64,000 bases of DNA, taken from Hibiscus mutabilis. Its lineage: Eukaryota; Streptophyta; Magnoliopsida; Malvales; Malvaceae. The stretch spans positions 41,957,834 through 42,021,833 of the forward strand of contig CM033745.1 of assembly GCA_019671005.1 (NCBI GenBank). The letters are read 5' to 3'. Each line of letters opens with the position of its first letter. The stretch's first letter is position 1. Of this stretch, positions 12,238 through 23,696 are shown piece after piece. A program made the position numbers and the translations under genes. The notes below the pieces were generated by a model, which saw nothing but the letters and a program-made list of their open reading frames with translations, was not told the DNA's origin and ran no database searches.

Positions 12238-14340
12238 TGTTGTCACTGAATTTTCACCTAAACTTCTATTTGTTTAATTTGTTTTCATTTTATTGTTGAA
12301 TTGTATTACCCGGTATAGTAGTATTGTATTATATATTATTACGTATTAGTATTTTATCATAACTAATAGTTAGTTCAAAACTCAAAAAGAAATGCATACT
12401 AAAAAGGAAAGATCCAATGTTTCTAATAAAATGCCCATTACATTTTTATACAAGTACATTAAATAAAATATATATTTATTTACAATAAAGGCCTATCCGA
12501 CCCAATTTTAGAACAAAAAACCCTAAGCCCTAACTTCTTTTCTTTCCTTGCTTAGCCAACAAGGGACCGTTGGATCAAGGATTGATCCAACGGCCCAGAT
12601 GACGCTAAAAAACCCTAGTTAAGGAGCTATAGCACCGCACCACTCATGACCGTTAGATCAGTTCGTGATCTAACGGCCCAGATCGCACCACGGGAGATCA
12701 CATGGATCGTCACTCGCGCTTGGCAGCCACGCTCCCGGCATTTGGACTTCGATCAGACCTCTCGCCTTCTCCGATGAGTGTCGCACCATCTTCATCATGG
12801 ATTACTCCTCGCTGACAATTTTATTGTCGTTTGCAATCACCGGAAACAAAAAACAACAAACAAGAATTAAAACTGAATAAAAAAGAGGAGTCTAATCCCT
12901 AAATTAAAGCCCTATCTGACATCAGCTAGAAATCCAAATCAAATCAGAAGCAATTTGGAATGGGATCAAGGGATTTTTTAGTGTAATCCAAGCACAATTG
13001 GACCTATATAAACATTGTAATTTACGCACACTACATAAGCAACAATACACAAAAAAGTATACAAAGTATAGCATTCGATTCAAAGGTAGCAAGCAAAATG
13101 TATCTGAGTGTTCAAGAGGAAATAAAGCAAGCAAATTTCTGGTAATTCCCTCTCTTTGTTGTTATAATTCGAATTTAAATAAGGAAAAAGATTTTGTTGC
13201 ATCGTTTTTTTGGTGGCCGCTGCCGTGCATGGCGTCTGAGGCCGTATCTCCGACAACAAATATTCAATTTGGAACTCGCCAGATTCTGGAAATACGAGTT
13301 TTCTAGGAATTTTCCGCCGCTGGAAACGGCGGCCGGTACGGCAGACGTTCATCGTGTTCTTCAATCCATGAAGAACATTTCAGAGAAAGGTTTTGATTGA
13401 TTTTAGATAACGAAACCAAAATGAAATCTGTTTCTGATTTTAGCTTTATATACTGACTTAGAGACCCGATCTGAACCCGCTTTTAACCCGTAACTTACTT
13501 TGGCAAATATTCTACCGCAGCTCTTTAATTTGAAATCTTCTCAATTTCGTCATTTTGCTTGTAATTCGACCATCACATTTCATTTTCCTTTCAATTTGGT
13601 CACCAGTTTTCTATAAAAGAAAATAAAAATAAAAAGGTTTTATTTATCCCTTTCCTTTATTTAAAATCCCGTAACTATTTAATTTTAATTATTAGACCGA
13701 AGTAAATTAATTTTATTGTCTTCTCGCTTTAATTTCATTTGCTTATTTTGAGTTGAGTTTAGTTTAGTTTTTTATCCTTAGGAATAGGTTCTCAAAACTT
13801 AGTTAGAGCCCTTGTGTGATAAAAAATTCTCTTATACATTTGAATAAAATACTCTTAATTCTACTTTAACTTTAATAGATAAAGAGAATGTAAACATCTT
13901 TAGGGTTATAAATCACTAATTAGGTTTTAATTTAAAAACTTTAACACATTTAATTGTTTCTGTGGGTTTGTTTAAAAATTGAAAACTAACTAACGCGGTG
14001 TCTTACCAAACGGAAATGATGAGTTAGCGCCAAGAGTGTTGGCGGTGATTGGAGTTCATTTTCCGGGCGGTAAGGCCTTTAAAATAGACTTATATTCTTA
14101 AAACGAGCGAATAAATCGAAATCAATAAGGTACCAATTTTGAAAACTTTCTTTTGAAATCAATAAGGTATCATTTTTTGGGCGTTGTGGGGGTGCTAACC
14201 CTTCTCGACACGTAACCGACCCCCGAACCTGTTTTCTAGTTTTTGTAGACCAAAAATGTTGTTTTAATAAATAAAACGTTTTATTAAAATAACCTCGTTT
14301 TAAAAGTGACCCAGTCACACTTTTTTCTAAAAACGATTGG
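12238..14340 (+). mobile_element. LTR of Tat/Ogre-like element A
   Basis: This starts TGTTGTCACTG right after a polypurine tract and ends against the primer-binding site at 14341. It contains the GACCCAATTTTAG..ACCCTAA segment and GTTGGATCAAGGATTGATCC seen in related LTRs, and the conserved block at 14181-14230 (GGGTGCTAACCCTTC then CACGTAACCGA) found just before the primer-binding site in the other Tat-like elements here. Length is about 2.1 kb. Internal sequence on both sides of one LTR is unusual. Confidence 0.75.
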
Positions 14341-14358
14341 TGGCGACTCCGCTGGGGA
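14341..14358 (+). promoter_or_regulatory. Primer-binding site, tRNA-Arg type (A)
   Basis: TGGCGACTCCGCTGGGGA directly follows the LTR. I recall this sequence as complementary to the 3' end of a plant tRNA-Arg and typical of Ogre elements. An identical copy is at 59369-59386. Confidence 0.85.
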
Positions 14359-15165
14359 ATTTTTGTTTTTAAATAAAAACAAAAGAAGGCCAGGCCACAA
14401 TTTGGTTTCTATTTTTTAAAAAATGGAATTTGCAAGTTCATAAAATTTTTAATTTATTCATCTGTTTAATGAATATAATTATATTTTAAGCATTCCAAAA
14501 TTGTTCAAAAGCTATATTCCCGAGCTTGTCCTATTCGTTTAAGTGAGGGGAAAACACTTTGCTCATGTCAGAATAATGATTCTTCGTATGAGCCTAGCAA
14601 GTACCTTCGGGACTCATATGCCTTATGTCTCCATAAGGATACCGATCCTTCGAGAAGACATAGGAAGTGAATCCTCTTGAGCTGAACTTGGTTCGTTTGA
14701 AGCCTATAATGGGTGAGAACCATGGGCCTTACTGCCATTAGTAGGGGACAACAAGAACAGTTCGGGTACCCTTTTAGAACCAAACCATGTTTGAGAATCT
14801 AGAGCCTACCCTAATAGAGCCATGTGGAAAAACCCAGGGTTTTGAGTCTGGTCAAAACTATTTTGCAAGAATAATCCGTGGAGACATGTCCTGGACTGTT
14901 AGAAGGCTGCCCAAAATTATTTATGCAACGAAATTATTTTGGACCCTTTTTTTCCTTATCTCTAACCCTTTCCCTTTGTTCTGTTGTTTTGCATGTTTAA
15001 TCTTGCATCATCACTCCATATCAAGAAGGGATTGGTTCTTAAAAATATCTGCCCAATTATAAAATTTGTTATCATGGATGGAAGGATCTTGAAGTTTGAA
15101 GATGAAAATGCGAAGTCTGTCATTAGTCTGAAGTTAATCAACGAGCTTTTAGAGACAGTCTGATA
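14359..15165 (+). other. Leader of element A with a conserved block
   Basis: Untranslated leader between the primer-binding site and ORF1. 14545-14830 contains the CGTATG(A/G)GCC TAGCAAGTACCTTCGG(G/A) segment, an AGCCTATAATGGGTG segment, and a CAACAAG(A/G)AC A(G/A)TTCGGGTAC segment. All are also found in C (47815-48110). Related text is in D (59575-59800) and B (37075-37270, opposite strand). Confidence 0.7.
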
Positions 15166-15836
15166 GCTGATCACGAAACAGAGACATCAAAATATACCCA
15201 TATTAGTATCAAGCAGAATGATGTGCAGAAGTTGCGGAAAATATGGGAACACTTTAACTATGAGACCAAACAGATGTTCTATGAAACCTACGGAGACATA
15301 GCATATTTGCTGTATGTGAAGGTCGATGAGCAATTCCTGAAGGCTTTGGTCAAGTTCTAGAATCCAGGGTATTGTTGCTTTACCTTCAATGAAGAAGACA
15401 TGATGCCCACGTTCGAGGAGTATTTGGCTCTATTCAACCTACGCAAGGTAAACAAGAATTGGGTCTATGCCAAGCCACCTAAGAACAAAAATCCGCACCA
15501 AAGGCTCACGAATTTTGTTGGAATGAGTGATGGATGGGTCAAAGGGCTGATACAGAAAAGAGGTGGCAGTTTCTCCTTTCCCTAGTTAAGTATCAGAAAC
15601 ATAATCCCAGTTCACCCAGATAAAGAGAAAAGAGTAGATCTCCTGGCAATTGCGATTTATGGCTTGTTTATTTTCCCAAAGGTTCTGCGAAACATTGATA
15701 TAGCCTTGCTTGATTTCTTTAAGCAGCTAAAGAGGGAAGTCAATCCAGTACCTGTTGCGTTAGCTGAAACTTTTATTTCACTGAATGCATGCCGAAAGGT
15801 AGAAGGTGTGCACTTCGGAGGGTGTGTAATACCTTA
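15166..15836 (+). pseudogene. ORF1 of element A, DUF7745-type domain, truncated
   Basis: Conceptual translation gives DVQKLRKIWEHF, an in-frame stop after DEQFLKALVKF, then NPGYCCFTF..DMMPTFEEYLALF, and after another stop IAIYGLFIFPKVL..LLDFFKQL..PVPVALAETFISLNACRKVEG. This is the same order as ORF1 of D and B. I know the domain as DUF7745, a plant-mobile-domain relative carried upstream of gag by these elements; its function is not established. The reading is cut at about 15822, where GGTGTGTAATACC begins foreign sequence, so the coiled-coil half and everything downstream are missing. Confidence 0.75.
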
Positions 15837-16204
15837 CTAATTAGTTTTAATACCCCACTAATTAGTTAGTGACCAAAATGAAAAGAATTAAAAGTTGGTT
15901 TTAGTTCAATGACTAAAATGTAAACTTTTAAAGTTTGGTGGTTAAAGTGAAAAGAAGAGAAAAGTTCAGGGACAAGCATGGTAATTTTCCCAATAATTAT
16001 TTTTATGTCATAAATATACAAATCACTTAAGAGTGTGGATCGAATATAAAAATTTTGGTTTGATCTGATGCTTCTATTATTGGGAAATTACAGTTAAAGT
16101 TTAAAGAGAATTCGGATGATCATTTGATCTCGGAATATTATAAAAATTTGAAGGGAGTCTTTAGAAGACCCGAGTAACATGATATTGTGGTTCTAAATCG
16201 TTTC
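15823..16204. mobile_element. LTR-like fragment interrupting element A
   Basis: It begins TGTAATACC at the point where ORF1 of A is lost, and contains a near-direct repeat (TAATACC..ACTAATTAGTT) and a GGGACAAGCATGGTAATTTTCCC segment of the style seen in plant gypsy LTRs. Its right edge abuts the pol remnant of element E. No second LTR or target duplication was found. Confidence 0.4.
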
Positions 16205-18960
16205 TGATCAATTTAAATTCGAGCCTTTTTGTGTAGCTTCAACATTTTGATCAGCTTCTTTTCCTGCTCAGGCTGTAACTTAGAAGAAATAATTACAGGC
16301 AATGTATTATCGGTTCCTAAGTATGCATATTTTAGTTGCTCTGGCAATTGTTTCAACTCAAGAATCGGTGGTTGTTCAATAGAGGGTTTTTCGAGCTTAC
16401 CTTCCTTACCTGAGTAATCCAGTGGTTCAAAGTATGTACCTGGTCAATTGACTAGCCAATTTGCCTCTTCTTGTTGTTCCTCATCGACCGGTTCTTCATT
16501 ACTCCTCAGGTTCCTCTTGATCGGCAATGTAGTTGCCGAGACAACTAAATTCCTCGTCGAAGTTAAACTCTACCGTGGCATGAAGAAGTTGGCATTCTTC
16601 TGGATCATCGGCATGCCTTAGTGTTTGGAACACATTTAGTTTAACTTGCTGGTCATTCACCCTCATTGTGAGTTCTCCCTTTTAAACTTAATCAAGGTTC
16701 TCCCTGTTGCTAGGAATGGTCTCCCGAGAATGATAGGTGCATGCTCATCTGCTTCACAATCCAAAACAATAAAGTCAGCGGGAAAAATAAATTTATCAAC
16801 TTTTACCAGTATGTCCTCAATTTTTTCCTCTGGATGCACATAGGATATGTCTCATTTGTCAGCATAACTGTTGTAGGTCTTGCCTTCCCGATTCCTAGTT
16901 TCTGGAAAACCAATTTAGGCATCAAGTTTATGCTAGCCCCAAGGTCGCATAATGTTTTCCCGATATAGTGGTTTCCAATGGAACAGGGTATTGTGAAACT
17001 TTTGGGATCCTTCAACTTAGGTGGCATACGATTGTGCAACATGGCCATGCATCCCTCTGTTGTGGCAACTGTTTCAAACTCTCCTAGCCTTGTTCTCTTG
17101 GACACAATGTCTTTAAGAAACTTGGCATAGTTCGGTATTTGTTCAATTGCTTCCATCAACGGCAAGTTGATGTGGACTTGCTTTAGGATATCAAGAAACT
17201 TCTTGAATTGATATTCTTGCTTTTGTCGCTTCAACCTTTGTGGGAATGGTGGTGGAATTCGGATATCTTCGATCCTTTCATTGGTTTGGAACTTGATTGA
17301 CGACATTGCTGGGACAACTGGAGTTGCCGATGCATTATCAATTGGGGTTTCCGAGGCATGTTTATCACAAGTTGCCGAATCATCCTTATCGTCGATTGCC
17401 GCGGCAATTCCTGGTTTAGCATATGAGGTTTTGCCGCTAGGTTCGTCTTGATCTTTTTGTGGAGTTTTGTTTGATGAGCGGGCTTGAGTCTCTCTAAGTT
17501 GTTGGCCACTTCTAGTGGTGATTACCTTACATTGCTCATGGCCAGTTCCTCTTGTGACTTCAGTATCGCTAGGTAAACCTCCTTGCGGTCTAGTATTCAA
17601 GTTTTGAGCAAACTGTCCAACTTGATTTTCCAATGATTTGATTGTCGCCTCTTGGTTTTACAATCTCATCTCGGTCCTGTTAATAAAAGCATCAGTTCTT
17701 TTTATGAAGTTACTATTCTTAGCCATATAAGATTCAGATTTATCATAAAAGCATTTAGAGAATTTTTCAAAGAACTAGATGTTGTTGGTCGTTGCTGCGA
17801 CAACTGTTGTCGTGACATATTCTGCTGAAATCCCGATGCTTGTGCATTCTGATTGTTCTAGTTTAGAGCATTGCTGGGATTACTCCATGAAAAATTTGGG
17901 TGCTTCTTCCAAGCTGGATTGTATGTATTGGACATCACATTGTTGTTCCGATTGTAATTCCCCACATAGAAGCTGGATTCCGGATTCTGCATACATTCAG
18001 AAGAATCATGGCTATCACCACATAACTCACAAAAAGAATCCATTACTTTGACCTCATGTGTGTTGTTTGGTTTTTGCATGTTCTGGACCATCTTGGTTAA
18101 AGTGGCCAATTGTGCTGAAATTGAATCTGATGATCCTAGTTCATGTGGCTTGGCGTCTAACTCCTCATCTTCTAGTAGAGGGGAATTGATAATCATTCTT
18201 AGCCAGCCTGATTAGAATTTGCATTGCTTCCTCCGGTGACTTATCTAGTAGCATGCCGTTTGCCAAGGCATCTAGCATCATCCTTGTTGGTGTATTCACG
18301 GTGTTGTAAAACATTGTTACTTGAGTCCACACCGGGAATCCGTGTAGGGGGCGTTTGTGTAGAAGTTCTCTATATCGCTCCCAAGCCTCGTACATGGATT
18401 TATCATCTGCCTGTCGAAAAGAAGTAATGTCGTTACGAAGCTTATCAGTCAAATTTGTAGGATTAAACTGAGCGAGGAAATCACGACAAAGATCGGTCCA
18501 AGATGCTATTGATCCGGCAGGAATGCTATTTAACCATGCTTTTCGCCCTATCCCTCAGTGAATAGGGGAATAATCTTAATCGTAAGACATCGGGGGTGAC
18601 TCCGTGTATTTTGAACGAGTTGCAAATCTCGAGGAAAGATTTAAGATGTTGTCGTGCATCTTCAATTGCTGAGCCGCCAAATTGACCAATTGTGTTGATC
18701 ATAACATTACCGGTTTCAACTCAAAGTGGTCGGCTTCAATTTCAGGTGCGGCAACTCCTGGATTAAGTTCATCAAGATCTTCTTCAAGATAGTCTCGAAT
18801 AGTTCTGTTTCGTGCAATAATCTCTCCTCCTCTTGCTGGAACATCTTGATTCATATTGCCGTCTTGATTAGCCACTGCTACTCTTATCCTTCGTCTAAGT
18901 CTTTGTAAGGTTCATTCGATTTCTGGATCAAAGGGATATTCTGGTGAAATCGGTCTCTCC
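16205..18960 (-). pseudogene. gag-protease(-RT start) of Athila-like element E
   Basis: Minus-strand Athila-type polyprotein in several broken frames. The N-terminal part has LRNDITSFRQ..YEAWERYRELL (about 18440-18350), typical of this lineage's gag. A zinc knuckle of form CX2CX3HX4C (CELCGDSHDSSEC) is near 18000. The C-terminal part (17633-16803) carries CKVITTRSG, the PPKLKDPKSFTIPCSIGN protease lead-in and LCDLGASINLMP with the catalytic Asp. After a frameshift the reading continues DILVKVDKFIFPADFIVLD and APIILGRPFLATGRTLI to about 16650. Only the first residues before the reverse transcriptase remain near 16250-16210. RT, RNase H and integrase are absent, so the element was cut at about 16205. 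Confidence 0.85.
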
Positions 18961-19061
18961 CTGATCATATATCAATGCAAAACCAAAGTTTGTTAGCCCT
19001 TTGAATCTTAAACAAGAAAAGTAAAAAAAAGTGCAAGAAAATAAAAACTAAGTCGCTATTG

Positions 19062-19083
19062 CCAATCCCCGACAACGGCGCCA
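19062..19083 (-). promoter_or_regulatory. Primer-binding site, tRNA-Asp type (E)
   Basis: On the minus strand it reads TGGCGCCGTTGTCGGGGA. This matches the tRNA-Asp-type site I know from Athila elements (TGGCGCCGTTGCCGGGGA) with one difference. It lies 6 bp from the LTR edge at 19090. Confidence 0.9.
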
Positions 19084-19377
19084 AAAACTTGTTGCGCGTA
19101 ATAAGTGCTACGCAATTGTGCAAGTATACACGTTGCAAGTTATAGTATAAAAGATATCGTCTCCACATGGATTGATGCCACTTCAAGAATCTAGTCTCTT
19201 GCACTGAAAAAGTAAAAACACAAATAACGGATTATAGGAGTTTTAACTAATAACTAATCTAGAAAGCAAATAAGTAAAAGGCGATGTAATTAACTGAGAG
19301 AGATAGGCCAGGTTATCGTGAGTTGAGGTGTGATAGCCAATTGGATCGTCTTGGTAAAAGAATGCATGGGCAACTCA

Positions 19378-19440
19378 GTTGCCGTGGCAACTTGCACAAC
19401 GAGGTTGTCTTGGCAACTAATCGATGGTTGCCTGGGCGAC
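19378..19440. repeat. Second dyad cluster in the E LTR
   Basis: GTTGCCGTGGCAAC (19378-19391), GTTGTCTTGGCAAC (19404-19417) and GTTGCCTGGGCGAC (19427-19440) lie within 63 bp at shifting spacing, unlike the regular array at 20304. Confidence 0.85.
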
Positions 19441-20303
19441 TAGTTGGGCAACTACTTGGGCGTCTAGGCAGCAACCTTCAAGGTTCGGCAGAGTGTTCTT
19501 CAATGGTTTCTTCTTATCCCTAAGTCGAAACTCTAGCTACTTGTACATGTCTTGATAATACATCCCTGCGTGAATCAAGGGTGAACAACAACCAATCTTG
19601 CGCTCCTCTTAGCCGTTGAAATCCTTAACTTATTCCTAAGCCGGATTAATATTCACCATCAATAGATTGAATAATGATCATATTCATTCATTTCTTGAAT
19701 CTAACTCTCCCGATATTAGATAAATAGATGAAGTTACGAGATCCTCTCCCAATTCACTCGCAAACAAGAATAAGAACCAAGAATGAATAAACCTTGAATA
19801 GAAAAGTGCAAACTCTTATTACCTAAACAAAATCCAATAGTTTCTCACAACCACAAAACACAATAACCTTAGCCAAATAGATTTAGTTCATGGCTAGGTT
19901 CCAAAGAAACACAAGATAAAGAATCCCTAGCATGAACCTAATTGAACAAGAAAGAAAAAGATGAAGAATGAAGCTTGTCGAAATCCTTCTTGCCCTAGAA
20001 GCTTGTCGAAAATTCTCTCTTCTTGCTCTCTCTCAAGTTGACGATATGGCCTCTAATTTATAGGGCTAGTTCAAAGTCCTTTTTGAGGAGGAAGTTAAGT
20101 TGGAATTAAATTATCTTTAAAGAATATAATTCTTTATTATAATTATATTCCTTCTAGAACTTCTCCTATCTTCTTGGAATTTAATTCTTCTTTAATCTCT
20201 TCATGGAAATCAAATTCCTTTGTGATTTAGCTTTGCTCCACGTCATCTTGGGCTTGTCTAGTCATCAATTTCGACTATCATATCACCTTGTTCTTTGTCG
20301 ACA

Positions 20304-20389
20304 ATTGCCCTAGCAACTGGCTCGGCGTCTCCTTTATGCATTGCCCTGGCAACTAGCTCGGCATCTCCTTTATGTATTGCCCTGGCAAC
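20304..20389. repeat. 36-bp tandem array carrying a TTGCC-NN-GGCAA dyad (E LTR)
   Basis: Dyads start at 20304, 20340 and 20376, an exact 36-bp period (ATTGCCCTAGCAAC, then ATTGCCCTGGCAAC twice). The spacer reads TAGCTCGGCATCTCCTTTATG. It corresponds to 1033-1118 in the other LTR copy. Confidence 0.9.
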
Positions 20390-20612
20390 TAGCTCTAGCC
20401 TTGCTTTGGCAAGTGATCCTGTACATACACACAAAACACACCAAAGCAGCATCTTTTCCCACAAAAACTACCAAGTTATGTAATCAAGCTCAACGATGGA
20501 AGGAAACTTGGATTAATGCATGAATGGCTAATTATGCAACTAATATGAGGCTAAATCTAACAATAATATGAGTAAAAAGGGTAAGAAAAATAGTACTTTT
20601 GAACACTTATCA

Positions 20613-21881
20613 TAAGGAAAAGTGCAGCTACATAAATTCTTACCTAAGATCACCCAATCCAAAACAAACTCAACTTATGGTAAGCATTTGTTATTAAACA
20701 AATGAATGTTTGACTCTTATTTTAGGGAGAGCATTTGTTATTTCGATACATGGTGCTTCAACCTAAAATGTTATCTAATTTCTTTACATTTACGGTTTCA
20801 ACGTCTAATTTTATCCATCCAACATACTATACGAAAAGTTTTGGTACTACGTTGTACGTTCCGATACTTACTATACAAATATGTATTGTTAAAAGCATTT
20901 TAAACATTTGTAGTTTACACATTTATGTACAGCGGTACATGTACTAAAGTTCCAAAACCTGAAAATAAATATTAAATGTTACACTTTAAACCTAAAATGT
21001 TATTTTCACAACTAAAAGTTTCGGTACCCTATATCAAATTTCGATACCTTTTCTGTAAACGTTTATTGTCACAAGTTTTACTGACAATTTAAGTTTACAC
21101 ATTTCTCTACAGTTTTTGGTATGTGTTTCACAGTTTCAAACTTTTAGCTGCCAACTTAAATATTATGTGTAATTCAAACATTTTAGGTTGCAAGAAGAAT
21201 GTTATCCCCATCAAGTTTCAATGACTTACTAAGTTTTGAAACTTGCCGACAATAACCTCTTCCCGACTTCGTGAGTTCTTTTTGTGAATCTAAATTTAAC
21301 AATCAAAATCAAAAGTTTTAGAAAGATACCCATCCAACGGTTCTAAAAACCCGCCGTTTATTAGCTGTTTCTAACATGCCTTTCTTTAGACTCGTCCTAG
21401 AAAAATAGGTTAAGTCCTACCAATTTTAATTTTAGTCAAATTAAGTTGAATCACACTTAAAACTAAACCAATTAGCTTTAAAATGAATTATTCAAAGTAA
21501 AAATTATTCAAAGTACATTCAATAGACTTGTAAATTTGCCTTAATAAGTCATCCTTATTGATTATTTACTGGACACCTTCCAAATATTTTATATAAAGCA
21601 TACAGATTACAATCAAAGGCATGATAACATGGAAAATATTCTCAATTCCACCCATTAAAAATTTCAAAAATTATCAACTAACCAACCTAGTCCAAGTCTA
21701 ATCATCAAAATTTTGTCCTATAAAACTAATGAGAGAAATAATGATAGTTGGCTTATCAACGCGTTTAATGGCAAAAGATATGTAAAACAAGAAATGGTTT
21801 ACAAACAAGTTCCCACCTCTATTTTTCACTTTATTATTTTTTAAAATGAAAAATCGCTGAAATAGAAACATAATTGAATAC
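20613..21881. other. AT-rich intergenic DNA with degenerate repeats
   Basis: No gene recognised. 20760-21180 contains loosely repeated phrases (CTAAAATGTTAT, TTTCGGTACC/TTTCGATACC, AGTTTACACATTT, TACAG..GGTA), suggesting an old local duplication. The missing 3' exons of the porin pseudogene were looked for here and not found. Confidence 0.5.
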
Positions 21882-23696
21882 AGAGCCAATGAAGCAATGA
21901 GATTCATATTGGTGAAGCTCAATCTAGCATTGCATTTGGTGAAATTTCCCAGTCTTCGTGTCAAAAGAGATATCAGTACCAAGTGCAAGAACATTTGTAC
22001 GAAGCACACCAAAGAAGTTAACTATTGGGTTTGCAGTCAATCCAATGCTCGAGCTTATACTAGCATACTCGTACAAATACTGGTATACATAGAGAGAAAA
22101 CAGACATGTCCAACAGCATCATGAAGGTGTATCCATGCTTAGGCAATTGTAACATGTTCTCGAGCTAAAAGCCAAAACAAAAAGGAAGTTCAGAATGCTA
22201 CAAATTGAAATTTGATAACAGAATTGTGTACCTTGCCAGACCTCTGATCAGGGACTCTGAAGTTAAAAATTGTCTTCAGCCTAGGTGCAGGTTCATCAAC
22301 CGTTATGGTGGTAAATAGATGATAAATGTAAACTACTTTAGTACAACAAAAAATGTTCAAAATAGCTTATAAATGATGGAACACACGTAAATCGATAGCA
22401 AAGGAATACGAAAAAAAGAAAATATGAACTCAACCAAAGAAATCCTTTAATTGAATATCGTTTCTACCAAAAAGATTATATCCCTAAAAGTTACATCATA
22501 CTTCAGTTATATGATGTTCTAAGCAATATTATCAAGCACACATTCTCCTGGTTAAAACACATGTTCCAAAGTAGATGGGACAATTCATGCATGAAAAAGG
22601 TAAAACCAATTAAATTAAGTATTCTAATAGTTAGGACCTTCCCCATGCTTGAATCAGGGGATGAGATCCATGATTAGTAATTTTCTTAAAAAAGAAAACA
22701 GATGAAGGGTGAAGAACATATAATTGAGAAAATAGCATCATATCTCACATGCAAAAAAGAATTTGTGCCCAAACAGTCTAAGTTACACATCAAATAAACA
22801 ACAAATCAACAAAAAAATAGATAAAAATACTTACACTAGAGATGGTGTTCAGTTTGATATCAGTTGTAACATTCCTATTCTTTAGCTGGGTGTTAACATT
22901 AGCCATAAAGAGTCTATAAAGAGAAAAAACCAAGGGCAAAGAATTAATTTGAATTCTTAAAGCAGATCGAGAAATCGAGCATCTCCCATGATACATTGTA
23001 GTAAAATGAATGATATAACCATGCTAAAATCCTAAAAAAAGAATAGCAAAAAATGCTATAAATAAAAACATATAAAAGAGCCAAAAAGACACATCTATGT
23101 AAATGTCTAAAAAACACACCAGATTATAGCCTAAGATCGACTTAAATTATTCATTCTTTATTACTAATTAACATAACTTTACAATAAAACATGCATGAAA
23201 AAAAATCCTACAAAATCTAAAAATGTAAACAAAAGCAACATTCGGGTTCACTGAAATAAAGAACACGTGCATTTTGTATCAAGCTGAAAAAACCGGAAAA
23301 AAGGTAAGAAAATCTCAACAATACTATAACATGACAAAATTTTAAACTTGAGTTTCACATAACAAAGCAACTAAAATCAATTCCTTAAATAAAAAATCTA
23401 AAAAAGAAGTAAAATAGAAAAATCTAGAAAATTAAAACTAAATTTTAACCCAAAAAAGCAAAAAATTAGGACTTAGAACTCCGGTGGGAGAGCTAGTGGC
23501 AGAGCTAGTGGCCAGAGTGAACTTTTGATCAGTCTGATAATCCTTATAAAGAAGATCTATAAAAAATTTAAAAATAGAACATTACAGCTTTAAAGCTTCG
23601 AACTAGTATAAAAATACTTCTTGCTAAAAATAAATCGTATGTCATACCTCTCATTTTCTTGCTGGTTTTAGGGTAAAGACCAGGACCCTTTCCCAT
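21882..23696 (-). pseudogene. Mitochondrial outer-membrane porin (VDAC), decayed and 3'-truncated
   Basis: VDAC forms the beta-barrel channel for metabolites in the outer mitochondrial membrane. Recognisable exons on the minus strand: 23696-23648 (MGKGPGLYPKTSKKMR, ATG retained), 23556 to about 23479 (DLLYKDYQTDQKFTLATSS, with an in-frame 12-bp duplication), 22913-22835 (LFMANVNTQLKNRNVTTDIK), about 22321-22232 (TITVDEPAPRLKTIF..VPDQRSGK) and about 22079-21882 (SSSIGLTANPIVNFFGV..LALGTDISFDTKTG, then NFTKCNARLSFTN). An extra A near 21942-21946 shifts the frame between TKTG and NFTKCN. Several junctions lack clear GT or AG, and the exons for the last third are not in place. Hence a pseudogene; transcripts could still exist. 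Identity is secure from several consecutive exons in order. Confidence 0.85.

Larger units (their letters stand above)
19090..20612 (-). mobile_element. 5' LTR of Athila-like element E
   Basis: The LTR runs from TGATAAGTG (minus strand, 20612) to ..AACA at 19090, next to the primer-binding site; length 1523 bp. It is homologous to 1-1339 and, more distantly, to the plus-strand LTR at 54402-55872 through the start (AGTACTA..TTTTTACTCATA..TAGACTTAGGCTCAT). It holds two clusters of the 14-nt dyad, at 19378-19440 and 20304-20389. Confidence 0.9.
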
